This document shows positions 12,831 through 27,360 of a stretch of DNA of 64,000 nucleotides, piece by piece. The first letter of the stretch is position 1. The number at the start of each line of letters is the position of its first letter. This DNA is from Todiramphus chloris collaris (taxonomy: Eukaryota > Chordata > Aves > Coraciiformes > Alcedinidae), in contig JANVCC010000077.1 in NCBI GenBank assembly GCA_025345505.1, positions 10,223,163-10,287,162 of the forward strand, given 5' to 3'. A model generated the notes under the pieces. That model searched no databases, had not been told where the DNA came from, and was given only the letters and a program-made list of their open reading frames with translations. The position numbers were made by a program, and so were the translations under genes.

Positions 12831-14294
12831 GAGCTGTCAGGTCTGCAGAGAAAGATCAGCAAAAGGGCCTGCAGGGGAAGCTGAAGAGTAGGGGGAAAAT
12901 GGGGAAAAAAAGAGGAAATTGTACTGAACTACAACCAGCCCTGGGCTGGTGACACTCTGAAAGAGAAGTTCTTTCCCTTGTTGGGGCAAAGATCAAGGAC
13001 CCCATGCTCCCCTTACCCACGGGTGCTTCTGCACTGCTCCCTTCACACTTCCTTCTGCAGACTCTGCTCACTCAGCTCTGTTAAAGTCTTGCAATTCCTC
13101 ATATCCATAGATCTAGATAAGAGGTACTTTGTGACTCGCTAATATTTACTGTGTTAAAAAAAAAAAAAGTAGACTGTGTGATTCATGCTCCTTGATTTTT
13201 CTTGTTCCTTGTCAATGCCTTTAAAAAAAAATTAAAATTATCATTTTAATAAAGAATCAATGATATGTGAGCGACTAAAATAGTGTTTGAAGAAATGAGG
13301 GCAACGTACTAATCAGAACTCCATTACATTGGCACTGAAAAATCATGACCAGATATAGGCCTTGAACACTTGACCTTTTCTTCTGGCTTGCTTTAATTGG
13401 GAATTTAAGAGAATGATTTTGTCTTTAGATAACATTGTTCAGATTAATTTCAGATTTGAGTGCCAGATTATTATTTTTTATTCATAAGAGTCAAAAGCTA
13501 CACTAAGATTACAGGAAATGAAGGTCTGGACAGTTTTTTTTTTTTAAAGTCTAATTCATCAGATGAATGACGCTACATGGAAAACTCTTGGATGAGGAAC
13601 AATATAAAAATTGTGACAATAGACAGAATACATATAAACCAAAGAAAAAGCTCACATTTCTCTGAGCTACTAACCCTTTTCAAAGAAGAATTTCCTAAAT
13701 ATTTACTCTTCTCTGTTAATGCTATTACTCCAAAACCATTGACAGATGTCATGCACAATTATTCAAAGAATTAGATATCTCTTTGAATTTATAGTTAATT
13801 TAAAGTTGTCTGCAATTAATCACTTTTCAAAAATACCCTTGAAGAGCATCAGTGGCTGAGGCTGATGGTGCACAAGGCTGTTGAGTAGAAGAGCTATAGG
13901 TGCTATCACTGCTGGTGAAGAAACTAGGCATGGTATCAAGATGAGCCTGATTTTCTATTGTTTGCATCCTTCTCTCAGCTTTTTTTTTATTGTGAGATGG
14001 ATCATCAGGCAATTAAGCTTGTTACCCCCTATACCTATTTTGCAGGAATGTTCTCTAGGCAAGCTGCCTTTTAGACAGGTAGCAACTACCACTTCTTAAT
14101 GAAAAGACTTGCATGCTATGGCACACGTGGAAAGAAAAGGCCACCAGTATCTTTAAGGAGTACTCTTCTATCCAACATACACAAGAATTTGGTACCCATG
14201 AGAGGGACAGTTGTGCAAAGAGGAGCACTCAGAAGGAAGCAGAGACTCCAGTTGTGATCTTGAAATGTCTTTGGTGTGCTGTCTGCCACATCAT
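12831..14294. other. Non-coding stretch, nothing recognised
   Basis: Short frames on both strands mirror each other, for example at 13,573-13,774. That is typical of stop-poor AT-rich DNA rather than coding sequence. Confidence 0.45.
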
Positions 14295-14425
14295 TTAAAA
14301 AATAGATAGAAGGGATCCTAAGGGGTCATCCAATTTATCTTCCTATCTTTTTCTATCTAAGCTACCTGACCAATTTTTAATTCATCCTCTCTGAGCACCT
14401 TTCAACAATACAGATCCTGCTTTCA
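14295..14425 (-). mobile_element. Possible ancient CR1/L3-like remnant
   Basis: The + strand contains gggatcctaaggggtcatcc followed by aatttatcttcctatc. This recalls the reverse complement of an old CR1 or L3 3' end, but divergence is large. A chance match cannot be excluded. Confidence 0.3.
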
Positions 14426-17400
14426 TTTATTTTGCCATTTTAATTTCCACCCACCACCACGTCCTGCCATCCCAGACGATGAGTTTTATACCTCGCCTTT
14501 GGCATATGAGGGAATTGAAGGCTGAAAGAGGTCCTTAAGGTCACCTTGACTGATCTCCTTGCACTTCATACATTGCAAATGACAGTCTTAGTTTACTCTG
14601 TGCTAAAAATCTGTGACTGAAAAGACCAAACCATACCTGAGTCCATTACAAAGCTAAGGAGAAAGATAATGTTGTTTTTGGCAGCTGGACACTAACTTTC
14701 ACTAAAAGCATAAAAATGTAGCCCAGCCGTTGCTTTTCTTTCTCTTTAGAGAATTTAATCTTTTAAATATGCTAAAGTGCTGTTGTAAAGAAAACATTCA
14801 GAACGTATATTCTTTAAGCACAGCAATGTCATTGTTTCAAGTATGGTTTGTGAGCTGGCATATTGCCTAGGAGAACAGCTTATAACTGCTCTCGCCGTGA
14901 GTTTTCTTCACAAAATCAGTCTTTACCCGTGGTTTTAGGAAATGTCCCAGGTGGGTGGAGGCAGCCCAGGTAAAGAATTTCTGACTAATCACAGTTCCCT
15001 CACTCCATTCCTTGCCTCTCTCCCTGAACTCTTTCCTTGGCACTTCAGTGTTTACTTCATCAGTGTACTTGATAGGATGGAGTCTGCATTTCTAACTTGA
15101 ACTTATTAAGTAGAAGTGCTTAAAAGCCGCAATAATTTACGAGATAGACAGGAAGGCAGGGAGTGGTGACAAGACTTTCTGAGCAAGTGCAATATTAAAC
15201 CAAGCAAAGGTTTCCCCTAGAGAAAAAAGTACCACAGCTCCAAGCTGATGCAGACTTGTGCATCATTGCGGGTCAACGTCAGGTTTTTTTCAGCAGAGTC
15301 ATATGCAGTCATTTATCTTGGAGAACTTGGGCTTGTTCTGCAGGATGGCTTTCTTTTTAGACCATACAGCCTATGGTTGCTTTTTGCATACAGGGAAAAT
15401 ACCATGCACCTCATGTACATCTAATGAGGTCAAATAAAGCTAATTTAAATTGTGAATTAGTACTATGCAGAGGTTAAATTTATTTGCCTGTTTAAATAGT
15501 CCAATATCCAAATATGCAAGTCAATGTTATCAGATGTTAATGTCTCAGTCACTCAACTGCCTATTTTATATCACGTGGTAAAACTCCCTGTTGCACTTTA
15601 TCCTTGCAAAAAATTAAATGCTTATGCAAAGATACATTTTCTTTTTTTCCTGATCTGTATAGCTTCAGTAAAAGTGTGAACTAAATTCTCATTACAGACT
15701 CTTTGATGAATAATAGGTAAAAATGTTAGAACAATCCACAATGCTGTCTGCAAAGATGGCAATTAGGAAAAAAGCCATCAAAAACAACCACAAGAGTTTT
15801 TGCTTCAGAAAGCTGAAGAAACCCAACTTACAAACAAATTCAAAACAAAAAGAATTAAAATTTTGCAATGTTCCTTGTTATTCCATATAACCCAGGATCC
15901 AGGAATTTGCTGAAAATAGTGCATTTATAGGAACTGAGCATTGCTTTCCTTCCTATTTGGTAAATTGCTTGTGCAGTTCTCAGGTTTACCTTTTATAAGC
16001 AATGTCTGGAGGCTGTTTTTTAGCTAGAAACTACTAAGTTTCACATCTTGAGGTTTTTTAACAAATAAATCACGCTCGTTGAATTCACTCAACAGAGTTA
16101 ACTTTCAAATCCCCTGCAATGCACCCACCAAGAGTAAGTATTGTAATCAGAGCTGCTTCGTTCTTCCATCCTACATGGTTTCTCATTGCTCAGTCCTTGC
16201 ATATGTCTGATGGTAACAGTGGGTTGAAGGCTTCTCTAGGAATAGATGTGTGAGAAAGCGATTTTCAGAAGGTCTTTTCTGACCGCTGATGTGGCAGAAT
16301 GGCCTGAGAGAAAAAGACTCCCTCCTATTTCAGAAGCAAGGAAGAATCTTTCTTACTCTCAAATGGAGTTCTTTCTCGGTATAAGGAAAGAATTCTTTAC
16401 CTAGGTACCATGGCTGGTACAGCACTAATGCAAGAGTGAACCAGCCACTGATTTGTAGCCACCTTCCCTCCCCTTACCTTTGTGGCCCAATGTTTTGACA
16501 CCTTTTCTCTGTTACTGCACACTTAGCAATGCCTGTGCCTCATCCAGATTGGTAAGGCTGTGAGAGATTCCTCATCCTGCTTCTAAAACTTTGACAAGCA
16601 TGAGATGGTTACAGGGAATCTGGAACTTCTCTTCCTCATCCCAGACCAAAGCAGGTCCTGGATTTGCTACTCCCGCAGGTAATCTATAAAAATGATGGTT
16701 TTAGTGAGGGGTTTTGCTTAGTCCATAGCTAAGGAGTCAAAACCAATTTTGTAATGGCTGGCTGAGCTAGAATAAATTTATTAAAGGTCTCTGAAGGCAC
16801 AGAGAATTTGATAGCTATTGCTTATGTGGAATAGAGGCACATCCTTTCTCCAACATCTAAAGCTGGAATAAGTAAAACTCAAAATCATTTGCATGCAGAG
16901 GTTTGTTCATCTGTGAATCCCCCAAACTCCTTCTTTAATAAAACCCAGTCATGTGGTTGTTTTCAGATAGCAGCAAACAAAACAACTTGCAAGAGGGGGT
17001 CAAAATTGTGAATTTTGTAACACAATCACAAATTATTTTTCTGCCATTGATTGAGGCAGCTGATTAACATTGAATAAAGCCATTTTCCAATTTGAAATTA
17101 TCCTCTGCTTACACTAATATCTATTTCTGCTGTTGGCCATGCCATATTGTAATCTTTGACCCCACAATTAGATGTGACTTTGTTTTCTCCTTTATGCTAT
17201 CACCTCACTGCAGATGTAGCCTTACAATGAGCTAGGCTGGGGTGCTCCCAGAGTTCTTGTTTCTGCTTAACATCTTGGAAAACCAACCAAACAAAATCTG
17301 TCCCTGTAAACCCTTCAAAGCTGACAGACAAGCTGGGTATGAAATTTGTTATATCCTAGCAGTTGTGCTGTCTAGTGATGAGGAATGCTGTCTGTCAGCT

Positions 17401-20400
17401 TGCCTTTGCAGCTAAATTCTTAAAAATCATCCCCATGCTGCAAGGAGGAGCTACACAAGTTTTACCAAAGGAAAAGCAAAAGCCTGTGTTGTCTGCAAAA
17501 TATGCTGCCATTCCTGCTTTTGTTTTATTTCACCCATGAAAAAATAAAAGCACTCTAACTCTGAGAGAAGTGAGGGGAAAACCATGAGTAGGAAGAAAAT
17601 CTGCCCTGTGCTAGTAAGATCATCACTTTTCTTCCCTTTGTGTGTTTTATTGAAGCATGTAAAAATATATATAATCTCCTGTGACTACACAGAAGTTTCC
17701 CTGACAAGTGTAATAAAGCCATTTTCAGTAGACACCAGCTTCTCTCTCTGTTTCTTTTAAGGACAAGAACAGGACAGCATAACCTGACCATTTTCCTCAG
17801 TCTTTTCGATACCCTTAGCTATTTGTGGTATCAGCATTAATTCAAAAATACATTTTAAACACAGTATTTGCAACCTATTGGAACAGTTACTGAGGAGCTA
17901 AAAATGAGGATGAACTTCCAAGTATCCATCTCTTCTTGGCAAACGTGAGTGAAACATCCCTGTGACCCATGGGCAGACCACTCACTAGTGGAATGGCCCA
18001 TAGCTGATTGCAGAAAGTGCCTGATCACACAGAGGCACATGGATCCTGGCCACAGAGCAAACTGTTGCTCCCAGATTTATGGTAGCTGTTGCTGGCTTCT
18101 TCACAAAATGCAGCATTTTTTTTTCTACCAGAAAATTTAATGCATAATGCTTTTGCTTGCCAGGGTGGATTTCAGAGTGACTATAAAGCCTCCAGCAAGG
18201 CAGAAAAATAATACATATGAGGTAATGGGAATAGGTTTGTAAAGTCCAGGAATTGTAACAAAGAAAAAATTTCATTTGCATGAGAAATTAAAAGCTAACA
18301 TAAAATGGTAATGTGCATTTTGACCTTAGGAAACCCCTGCATACGTTGCTAAAATAGAAGAGTATATATTTCTTTTTTTCATAGTTTTCTTAATCAAAGT
18401 GATTCTTTGGTCAAGAAGTGCTTTTTGGTGATGAGGTGAGGGTAAGAAGGACATAAAGGCCTCAGAGAATTTTGTGTCTTCGCCCTTATGCAAGGTGCTT
18501 TTCTGTTATGGATCTTTGCTGTTATGATGGGATGCCTGGTTTAAACCAGGAGATTAGTGAGGCTGTGCTCTGCTTGGCTAAAGCACCTCATGGAATGTTG
18601 TTTTCATGATCAAAGCAACTCGCTCATTGTTTCCTCAGTCCTCACCTTGTACCATCATTTATGCTACCTCCTGCATGTCACCTTTTCTTCCAGGGTTGAA
18701 AAGTGGGATAAGATAGGCATCCTGCTTTAGTCCCCACCCGCCTTTGTGCATTATTTTTGGACCTCACTGAAGAGTTTTGAATTTATTCTGTTAGGCTGCC
18801 ACTTACCATTTTGCTTCTTTGCCTGATGACCTTCCATTATATATGCAATCTCTCTTTTCATTACCAAACTGTGGTATTTTATATTGTCTCTCTTGTGAAC
18901 AGCTCCATCAGCACCTCGATTTTCTTTCTGATTTTTTTTCTAACTGTCTCAAAATCTTAGCACTTTACTGGGTTTTTGTTAGCAGTGAACTCGATCTTGA
19001 GATGGTATTCAGATATAAACTCAGAGCTTCTTTTAGGCATACATCAGTTGCTCAATAGTCTACATTTTTTCATTAGTAGAGAATAAAATACCTCAACTGG
19101 AGTCAAAGGAAGGAGCTACAATGCAGACAATATTTAAAGGCTGAATTTAAAAGCACTTTCTACAGTCAATTCAGTACTCCCAGTCTTTCCCAATTTCAGC
19201 CACTGGAGGAAGACTGCTTCTAATTACAGTCTGACTCCAGAACTAAACATCTTGCTTTTAGTCTTTTCACCACGCAGGCAGCATTTTGAACAGCCTGGAT
19301 TCAAGCAATTCCATACCAGCTGGCCCAGGAGGGTGATAAATCCAAATACATTAATGCTGCAGAAGAGATCCAGGTTGGCTAGGGGAGGCACTGCATCTTA
19401 AGAAAACACTTGAGGTCCCAGGGATTGCAATGTCTTTCTCATTGGGCTGTGAGAGCCTGTTTAGGTCTTAATGTCCTCATGGAGTAATTTCCCAGCAGAA
19501 AGCCCTACAACCAGGGAATAAACACACCCAAACAGAGTCATTTTACTAAACAGATTCTTGTGGGAAAATGTGATTTCAGAGTGACAGGTATCTGTTGCAA
19601 ATTCAGGTCCAGTGTAGACAATAGCTTCAGCAGAAGATGAAAATATCCTTCACAAGTTAAGATACTTCCAGCTTTACTCTTAAAGCAAGAAATTTAACAA
19701 ATATTAATTGAGGGTTAAACCAGTAGGTCTAAATCAAAACAACGTATTTTTGCTCAGCTTTTGTACGATGTAATGCTGCCCACCCTTCAGACATGGGACA
19801 AGAAACAATTGGCATTTTTTTGGTTTTGGGGCAACTGAAGTAGGTGTGCCTACAGATTTTTGCCTTTTATTCTAGCAGTCCCAGTATAGAAATTCTCTAA
19901 TCCATTTCAAAAAGGTAATTATTTTGAGGAACATACTGAGGCTAGAAATGGAAAAGCCTAAGGTATGGAGGACCTGCTGGGCTGATATTATGTACCCAGC
20001 ATGTGACCAGCTTCAGGGAGACTGTGGCATTGTGGCCAGCACAGAGAGCCCAGTGGCTGCTGGCTGGAGCCCATACATGTACACCAGGAAAGGAACAGCT
20101 GCTGCTTAGAGAAGAAAATTATTTCAAGGGCTGCCTTATACAATATCAGGTTATAAAGTCTGTACTTATTCAGCCCAGCTTGTAAAGTCGGTGCTGGTTG
20201 TACAGGCTGTGATGGGAAATGAATGAGTACTGGAAAGGAAAGCCTTGATCGTGGGGTGTAACAGTGTTAAATTAAGCTATTAGTATTGATTTTATCCTTG
20301 GTAAATGTCCTGCTCTTCTCCAAGCACTGGGAATGAATGTGGCATGTGGGCTTCTACAAGTTCTTTTCTTAAAAGCTTGGAATACAATCACTTATAAAAA

Positions 20401-20879
20401 ACAACAAAAAAACACACTTCCTTTTTATAAATATTTGCACTTCCTTGTATTGCTGCTTACAAACAGCTTCTGTTCTGTTTCCTAGGGGTTTATAAACATA
20501 TATAGGCAAAGACCCAGTGTTTACTTATGGAAGAAACCGGATCATCAATTAATATCACTTTAAATCCTCCTAGTCCATCTTGTTATTAGAGGAACTTCTG
20601 GGGAGGTCAGATGGTTCCCTGTGGTGCCACGCACTGCACCATCCAGAGCCTCCTTCCTTCCCAGTTCACTTTAAATTAGATTTCATAACGCATGGTAGCA
20701 GCAGGGGATAACTGGAAAAAGACTACATGTCCACCTTTCAAATGGTCTGGTTCCTAGGAGGCAAAGGCCACGCTGAAGGGAAAAACAAGAGGCTGTGGGA
20801 TTCCTTCTTCCCACATCTGAGGTTGTCCGTGATCTCAACATATTTAGTTTTAATTGCTACATTACCAAGGGCACTTCAT
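14426..20879. other. Non-coding stretch, no gene seen
   Basis: AT-rich DNA without a credible exon. The one structural item is the inverted repeat at 17,318-17,401, described separately. Parts such as 15,420-15,660 and 17,020-17,110 are dense in TAATT and ATTGA motifs of the kind found in vertebrate enhancers; this is a suspicion only. Confidence 0.45.
17318..17401. repeat. 13-bp perfect inverted repeat with 58-base spacer
   Basis: The left arm at 17,318-17,330 reads AAGCTGACAGACA and the right arm at 17,389-17,401 is its exact reverse complement. Sequence inside and outside the arms does not extend the pairing, so it does not look like a typical microRNA precursor. Confidence 0.6.
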
Positions 20880-21271
20880 GATACAGAGTTGTGCTCCTCT
20901 ATATGGGGAGGGCTGGGCCAGGGTAGGGGTGTGACACCTCTCAACTTGTTTCAGTGTGTGGCTTCAGTGCGACCAGAGCAGGGAAAGCAGCAGCTCGGGT
21001 ACAGTGGTAGGGCCTCATGGTTTCTCCTACTTACTTTGCCTATCTGTTCATTAGTACTGTTGTTTTCTCCTCTCTCTGTTTTTGTTTGGTTGGTTTTGTA
21101 TTTGTTTTTTGTTTGTTTTATTTTTTTAAATTAAGTTATCCTTCTCTCAACCCCTGGGGTCTCACCTTTTTCTTCCTACTGATTCTCTTTCCCATCCCAT
21201 TGGGGGTGGAGGTGGTGGGTGAGCGAGCAGCTGTGTGGTGTTTGGCTGCTGGCAGAGGTTAAACCACGACA
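20880..21271 (+). mobile_element. Degenerate avian ERVL-type solo LTR, 3' part clear
   Basis: The last 170 bases match the R-U5 end of the avian ERVL LTR class in order: a T-rich block ending aaattaagttatccttctct, caacccctggggtctcacc, gattctctttcccatcccat, a gggggtggaggtggtgggtg stretch, gagcgagcagctgtgtggtg, and the terminal gttaaaccacgaca at about 21,258-21,271. The upstream 220 bases (gggagggctgggcc and so on) are only loosely LTR-like, so the 5' limit is approximate. No internal retroviral genes flank it, consistent with a solo LTR. Confidence 0.7.
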
Positions 21272-24200
21272 CGAGGAAGCCTAAAAGAGCATTCCCTTAT
21301 GACTATAACAAAATTACTTTTGTGAGGGAAAACAGCTACTCCCTCCAAACACATCTAGGTAGGATGAAACCAGTAGAGAAAGCATGGGAGCAGGATATTA
21401 ATACAAGGGCACAAGAACAGGTAGGGAACATCATGCTTAAAGCTGAAGAACTGCAAAACTACTGATATTTTCATCCAGCTTTTCCAGCAGGGATTGTTAC
21501 TTGTGTGGGTAGAGGGGAGCCTGGCACAGAGACAGCTGGTGTTGGACCTTGTTTCTCCAGGAATGGGACTTGGCAGCTCTATATTATCATACGCTCCATG
21601 GCTGAGAGGCACTGGCTGTAGTCTTGAGCAGAGATTTGGATGGTTAGTCAGGATTTTTATCATTTACAAGCCATGGCTTTGGAGAGATGAAATTTGGAAG
21701 TGCTGGTGATAAACATGTTGAACTTCCCAGCTGCAGATTTTTGTTAGACAAGAGCCAAGAAAACAGGGATGAGAGAGATCATAAGCAAGGGAATCCTGTT
21801 GTGAGAAGAAAGATGCTGTCATATCCCATTTACTGTTACATGCCTAGTCCTGTTAATGCATTTCCATTGCCTTCAGAGATCAAAGTAATTGTTACAGGGA
21901 CTGGAGCAGAAAACCACTTAGCAAGACCTCATCTATATGCTACTGTAATGGCCACGCTTGTGTGGCAAAGTCATATCTGCACAGAAACATGTTGTTAGCA
22001 ATGTATTTTGGGAAAATCTCGGTAGCTTTTCCATAGTGCTTCAGTGACAAAGTAAGTTGGGTGTATTCAGATGATGAGGGAATGGAGTAGCAGCACCTGG
22101 GGGGGACGGGGTGTCCCTGTCACAGGCCTCTAGCTATGCAGTTCTGTGGGCTATTGGAATTGTCTGAAAGTGAAAAATCTCAGCCAACAATATTTCAGTG
22201 ATCCCTGCTAGGCCACAGAGAAGCATGATACACCCTATCTCAGTGTCTCCATGTTTTCAAGCTTCTTTCTTTTCTTTTTCTGTTCATACTGATGAAACCC
22301 TATTTCTGAACATCAGGTCTGGGTTCACCATTATAATTACTCTAATTCTAATGTCACTCTATGTTAGGGTGACATTAATCCCCCCTATAAGAGAATTTTT
22401 TTTAAGTGTTTTTTTTAAAAATTATCTTTCTTTTATTGAGCTTTCCCTTGGTTGGATATATTAATTATTTGATATTAAAAAAAAAAAAAAAAATCATCTT
22501 GAGCAATACTTTGAAAATCTATATTTGTTGGTTTCAAGCCAGAATCTCAGGTTGCAGATGTTCCACATTTAAAGTTGTATATTCCAACTATAAATAATAT
22601 TTGTATACTTTTGCAGGGCATGGACACCAGCTCCTACAAAACACTTCTTAGATTTTTGACTTATGTGAAAGTGTTAATATTTATTTGCAGGTAAATACAC
22701 TTCTACTTAATTTTTTTCTAAGAGAGCAGGAGAATTAATTTAGTTGACAAAAATTTATTTCTTGGGTAAACACTTGGAAGTAATCTGTAATGAGTTCAGA
22801 GTTGTGGAGCTGGACCTTCCTCAATACAGCCAGTGCCTGTTTCTATATCTGAACTTCCAACTCCTATTAAACTTTGTCAATTCAATGATATTTGACCATT
22901 TTGGAGTGTGGTTTTCCTTTAGTTTTCATAGAAAAGCACTAGTCATATTAAATTGAGAGGAGTTGTAAATGTCTATATTTATCCATGATTTAGTGTCCAT
23001 GATCAGAGGCAAGGAATTAGCAAATTTGCTTGGATTTGATGTGAACTGTATATTCTCAGAAGAGCTTCAGAGGACAACACTCTTCCAGAGAAGTTTTGTG
23101 TTATTTCTTTTCTCCAGGTGTCTTCATTTTCAATGTTTGTAGAAGAATCAAGAATACCATTTTCTGGGATAAACAATGGCATTTCTGTCCAATTATTTCT
23201 GGAGACTTTAAGGAGGATGTTATGAGGGGAAGCCCTGGAAATCCCACAAAATGACAAAATACTGAAAGCTAGATGTAGTATGGAGTGACCTTCATATTTT
23301 CTATGGTGCAATTTCATAGAAAAAGACAAAGAGAAGTGACTGCAGTTACAACAGGGCACGGAGAGATAGATATGTCAAGCTCTTTGAGCTGAATGTAGGA
23401 AAAAGACAGAACATGAAACCTTTAAAAGTTACAGGCAATAACAATAAGTCTTCAAATAGGAATGATTTAATCAGAATCTTCTGGAAACCCCTACAAGAGT
23501 CCTAGGCAGGCAGGGAGAAACTTTTTACGGCTATTCCATACAAGGTGCAAGTATGGTAATGTTTTCTTGTCCTACCCTTTCTCCATTCAGAACTGTGTGG
23601 TAACAGACTCCTTAAGTTTCAGGTCCATATAGGTGAAAGATCTATAAATAAATATTCGAAATCGGATTGCTTGCATCCATGTCCACAGCATCTCCACTCC
23701 TGTATTACCTTCTCAGCATCAAAATAGTAGTTGCAGGGCAGTAGTTAAATCAGAGTGGATATGTCTTTCAGAATGATTGGCAATAAAAGCCCAACCAATA
23801 GGTCAAAAAAAAAAAAAAATCATGCAGGCTCCTGAAAAAGTTTCAAGTGCTTTTATCTCTCTGTCAGTTCAGCAGGAAACAAAGAAGTGCTCAGACCTTT
23901 GCAAGATCAAACCTTGGCAGACCGATTAAATTAATTCTGTGCTTGTATGCAAGTATTACAGGCTATTCAAAATGTTTGCTGCAATTTCTTTTTATTGCAT
24001 AAAAATTGATGAATTTTCAAAAGTCATTATCTTCATCAAAAGCAACCTGCTCTAATTAGACATACTTCATTTCAAGAATAGTTGATGTTCATTTGTTTCT
24101 GGTGCCATCTGCTTTTACTGCTACAATAGATGTTTCTGGGAAATTGAATATGGTAATGCTCTTTTTTACCTCTTGTGTAACAGGAACTTATTTTGACATG

Positions 24201-27126
24201 TCTCTATCAGTAAAGAAGACTAAAATAAAGGCAGAAAACAAACAAGAAAATAGTTATCTGGCTTTTGCTGATAAGCACCAACTTTAAGCAGTTTAAACTT
24301 GTTTTATATTTTATTTCCCAAATATCTTGTAGCAGTCAAAGGTCTATGAAAAATGACAAGTTATCAATTTTTATTACTTGTAGAGGGTAAAAGCTCTGTT
24401 GTCTATGTACACTTGTGAGAATGTAATTTAAGAGTGAAACCCTACTCATCTGCTTCCACTTGAATACATGTTCAAGCTGTTGCACCTGAACACCAAAAAA
24501 AAATGTATTATGAGTGGTCATTTGGGTTATTAAATGGGGAATCTGTATTTTGCTTTTTTAATTGAAGTTATCCTAATGAAGTGGCACAGACTATTCAGTA
24601 CAGCTGAACTGTGCTAACTTAAGAATAGCCTAACCCTTAAACATCATTTTCCTTTCGCTGAGTAGAGCTCTCCTCTCAAATGAGAGAGTTCTTTTCAATC
24701 TTCATGGCCAGACTATTTCCCATGTTTCATCATCATTCTCATTCTCGTGTCAAAAGAGAAAACTGAACCAGGTCAAAATGTCATTGGCTTAATATCCTGT
24801 AATGTCAAAAGTTATGATCAATAATTGAAAAGAGGTCAGATTGATTATTTTGGAAACAGTTTCCTACATTCTAATGGATAAGGTGAATAATGTAAACTAA
24901 ACAACTAAATAGGACTGTCTCACTTTCTGTCTGTGACAAGGAAAAATGATTGTATCTGAAAACTAAATTAGTTTTGAGACAGGACTCAGTTTGTAGACAC
25001 TATGTTGGCGTTAAACTACAGCTTAGTTCAGACAGACTGAAGGACTTGGGAAAATAGCTTCTCAGTCCTTCAGATAAATGAGTGCAGAAGATATCTCCAG
25101 ATGGTGACTGTTGGTTGAACAGCTGAATCTGACATCCTCTCAAGTCAAAGATGACCAATTTAGCCAGACCGGGGACATGTGTACCTGTTTGGAAACTACT
25201 TTACTGCTGTTCATAGGAGCTGCACGCTTCTATTTCAATAGTCGTGTTCACTTTTAAAGCTACAATTTGGTGCCAAAAGACTGAAAGTCACAGATTGAAT
25301 AAATTAATCCTCCTTCCCCTGTGAAGTTCTTTGTGGGTTTACATCAAGATGATCTAACCAGTGGGGTTGATGACTTGGTGTTAATTTCACCCTGTTGAAG
25401 ATTGATGGAGGATACTACTACACAGAGCAACTGAACTCCCAGCCAGCATCAGGTATTTGTCAGCAATCCCATAAACTTCTAAAAATATTATACTTCTGTT
25501 AACATCATCTCTCTGATAATGAACATTTAAATATACACAGCTCAAAACACGAAGACTACAGAATTAAAATAACCTGAAAGGACCATCTTTCTTCCCCTTT
25601 GTAACAGCAAAAAAAAAAAAAAATCATTATTTGAAAAGATGAAAATATACATAGCAGTGCCCATCAGGGTCTTTCTCTGCTCTAAGACCCATTAAAGCTC
25701 AGCATATGATAGCAACTTTATGACATTAATGAATTCCTTTGAGGAATGTACTTTTATCTTTCATAATAAATGGTGTCATCTACATCTTTGAGTTTAGGGC
25801 TTTTTTTATTCATTACAGTATATTTATAAAAAAGATCTTGAGATGCTCTGTAGAATTAGAGGTTTAGCTTCATTAGGTTCTTTAAAAATGGAAGCCAAAA
25901 TTGTCCATCAGTTTTTTTCAAATACCATGTAGATTTTGAAATCCATTCTGAGACACATAAATGGCTTGGTTTCAAAGATGATTCCAGTAGGCACCTGTGG
26001 CACCATGTTTTAGGATTTAGTCACTTTACTTAGACTACCAAAAATGCGATTAGCAGTTCATGTAGCATGCAATTATACAATGCAATTATGCTAGTTCAGG
26101 TAGCATGAAGTCATTGCACTTTAAACCTAGCCATATAACATTTCAATTTCAGCAGATTTTTCAAGCCCATTGAGACTGCTCCACCTAAAAGCAAGTTCTC
26201 TATCCTGTACTCATCTTCATGAATACTGGAGCCTAAATTTAAACCAAAACAATTTTCTGAAACTTTTAGGTAAATCTTTAAAGTTGTTTGTTTGTTTCCA
26301 CAAACCATAAACAATTCTTTCTTCTTTCTGCCTTCATGCCCTCTCCTGAATGTGAAGCCAGCTGGTTCTGGGGCTGAATCCAATGGCATGTACTCAGCTG
26401 GTCTGTGCTCCAGAGTTAGGATCCTCTCCACGCTCATTCCCCTGTGCCATTGCATCTCCTTTTGAGAAAGCACAACCTTTCCATCTCTCGCTCCTCCTCA
26501 CCATGAGAGCAGAACTGGGTTTTTTTAAGTAAATAGTAGCAAGACAATTTTGTTGTTCTGGTTGGTAGAACAAGGTTTAGCAAGCTCAGGTTGCAAATGA
26601 ATTCCTCTTGCTGTCAACTACTGCCAAATCTTTTAATCTTTCAAACAGTTTGTAGCAACTCGGGACGTACACAGTCAGCTATATCCCATTTCTGACTCAT
26701 TCTGTATTTCATCTTCTCTCTCTGGTAGTCAAGCTTGGCACTGCTGGGATTTACTAATGCAGATGAACATGCTTTGCACCCATTTCTTAGAGGGCCTGAC
26801 TATTTAGTGCAAATATTATTAACAGCATCCTGAAATCCTCCCTGTCTCTTCCATCCGTTTCAACTTCTGACACAGGTACCTATTATTATAAGCAATTATA
26901 TCAGTGTGTAGAGAGGGAAGATATCTTAAGCATATGCATGTGATCAAAAATTACAAAATTACATGTCTTCATCCAAGGAAGATCTTGTCACCCAGAGGTT
27001 GAATTGGTTTAGAGAAATTTAATTTAAATTTTCCACACCTCAGTTTCACAGCTGCAAAAAGGGAATGCAATACCAAATCCTCACTTTGTCTTACATGCTG
27101 TGTGTCTATTAATTTATGCTTGTGTA
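21272..27126. other. Non-coding stretch, no gene seen
   Basis: No recognisable exon or mobile element. There is a 17-base A run at 22,477-22,493 and another A run near 23,806-23,819. The open frames at 21,355-21,998 and 26,111-26,473 have no recognisable domain and no splice context that I trust. Confidence 0.45.
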
Positions 27127-27360
27127 TCATAGAATGGCTTGATTTGGAAGGGATCTTAAAGATCCTCTAGTTCCGATCCTCTAGTTCCAGCCCTCCTACC
27201 ATAGGTAGGGATGCTCAGAGCCTGGTCTCAAACACTTTCAGGGATGAGCTATCCACAAATTCTTTGGGCAACCTGTTCCATATCTAGATAATGCCTTCAT
27301 ATTGATTCTATTCCTGAACCTAGAACAATATATCAGGATTCCCATGTTCTTTTGATGTTG
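27127..27360 (-). mobile_element. CR1 LINE 3'-end fragment with internal 14-bp duplication
   Basis: The + strand opens atcatagaatggcttgattt, then ggaagggatcttaaagatc, then later caacctgttccatat. This is the reverse complement of a CR1 tail plus 3' UTR. Within it gatcctctagttcc is repeated exactly at 27,161-27,174 and 27,175-27,188. The far half (after about 27,290) is strongly diverged and its limit is approximate. Confidence 0.75.

Noticed and set aside
26111..26473. 120-codon minus-strand open frame
   Set aside because: No domain, no promoter and no plausible splice or codon pattern; treated as a chance frame.
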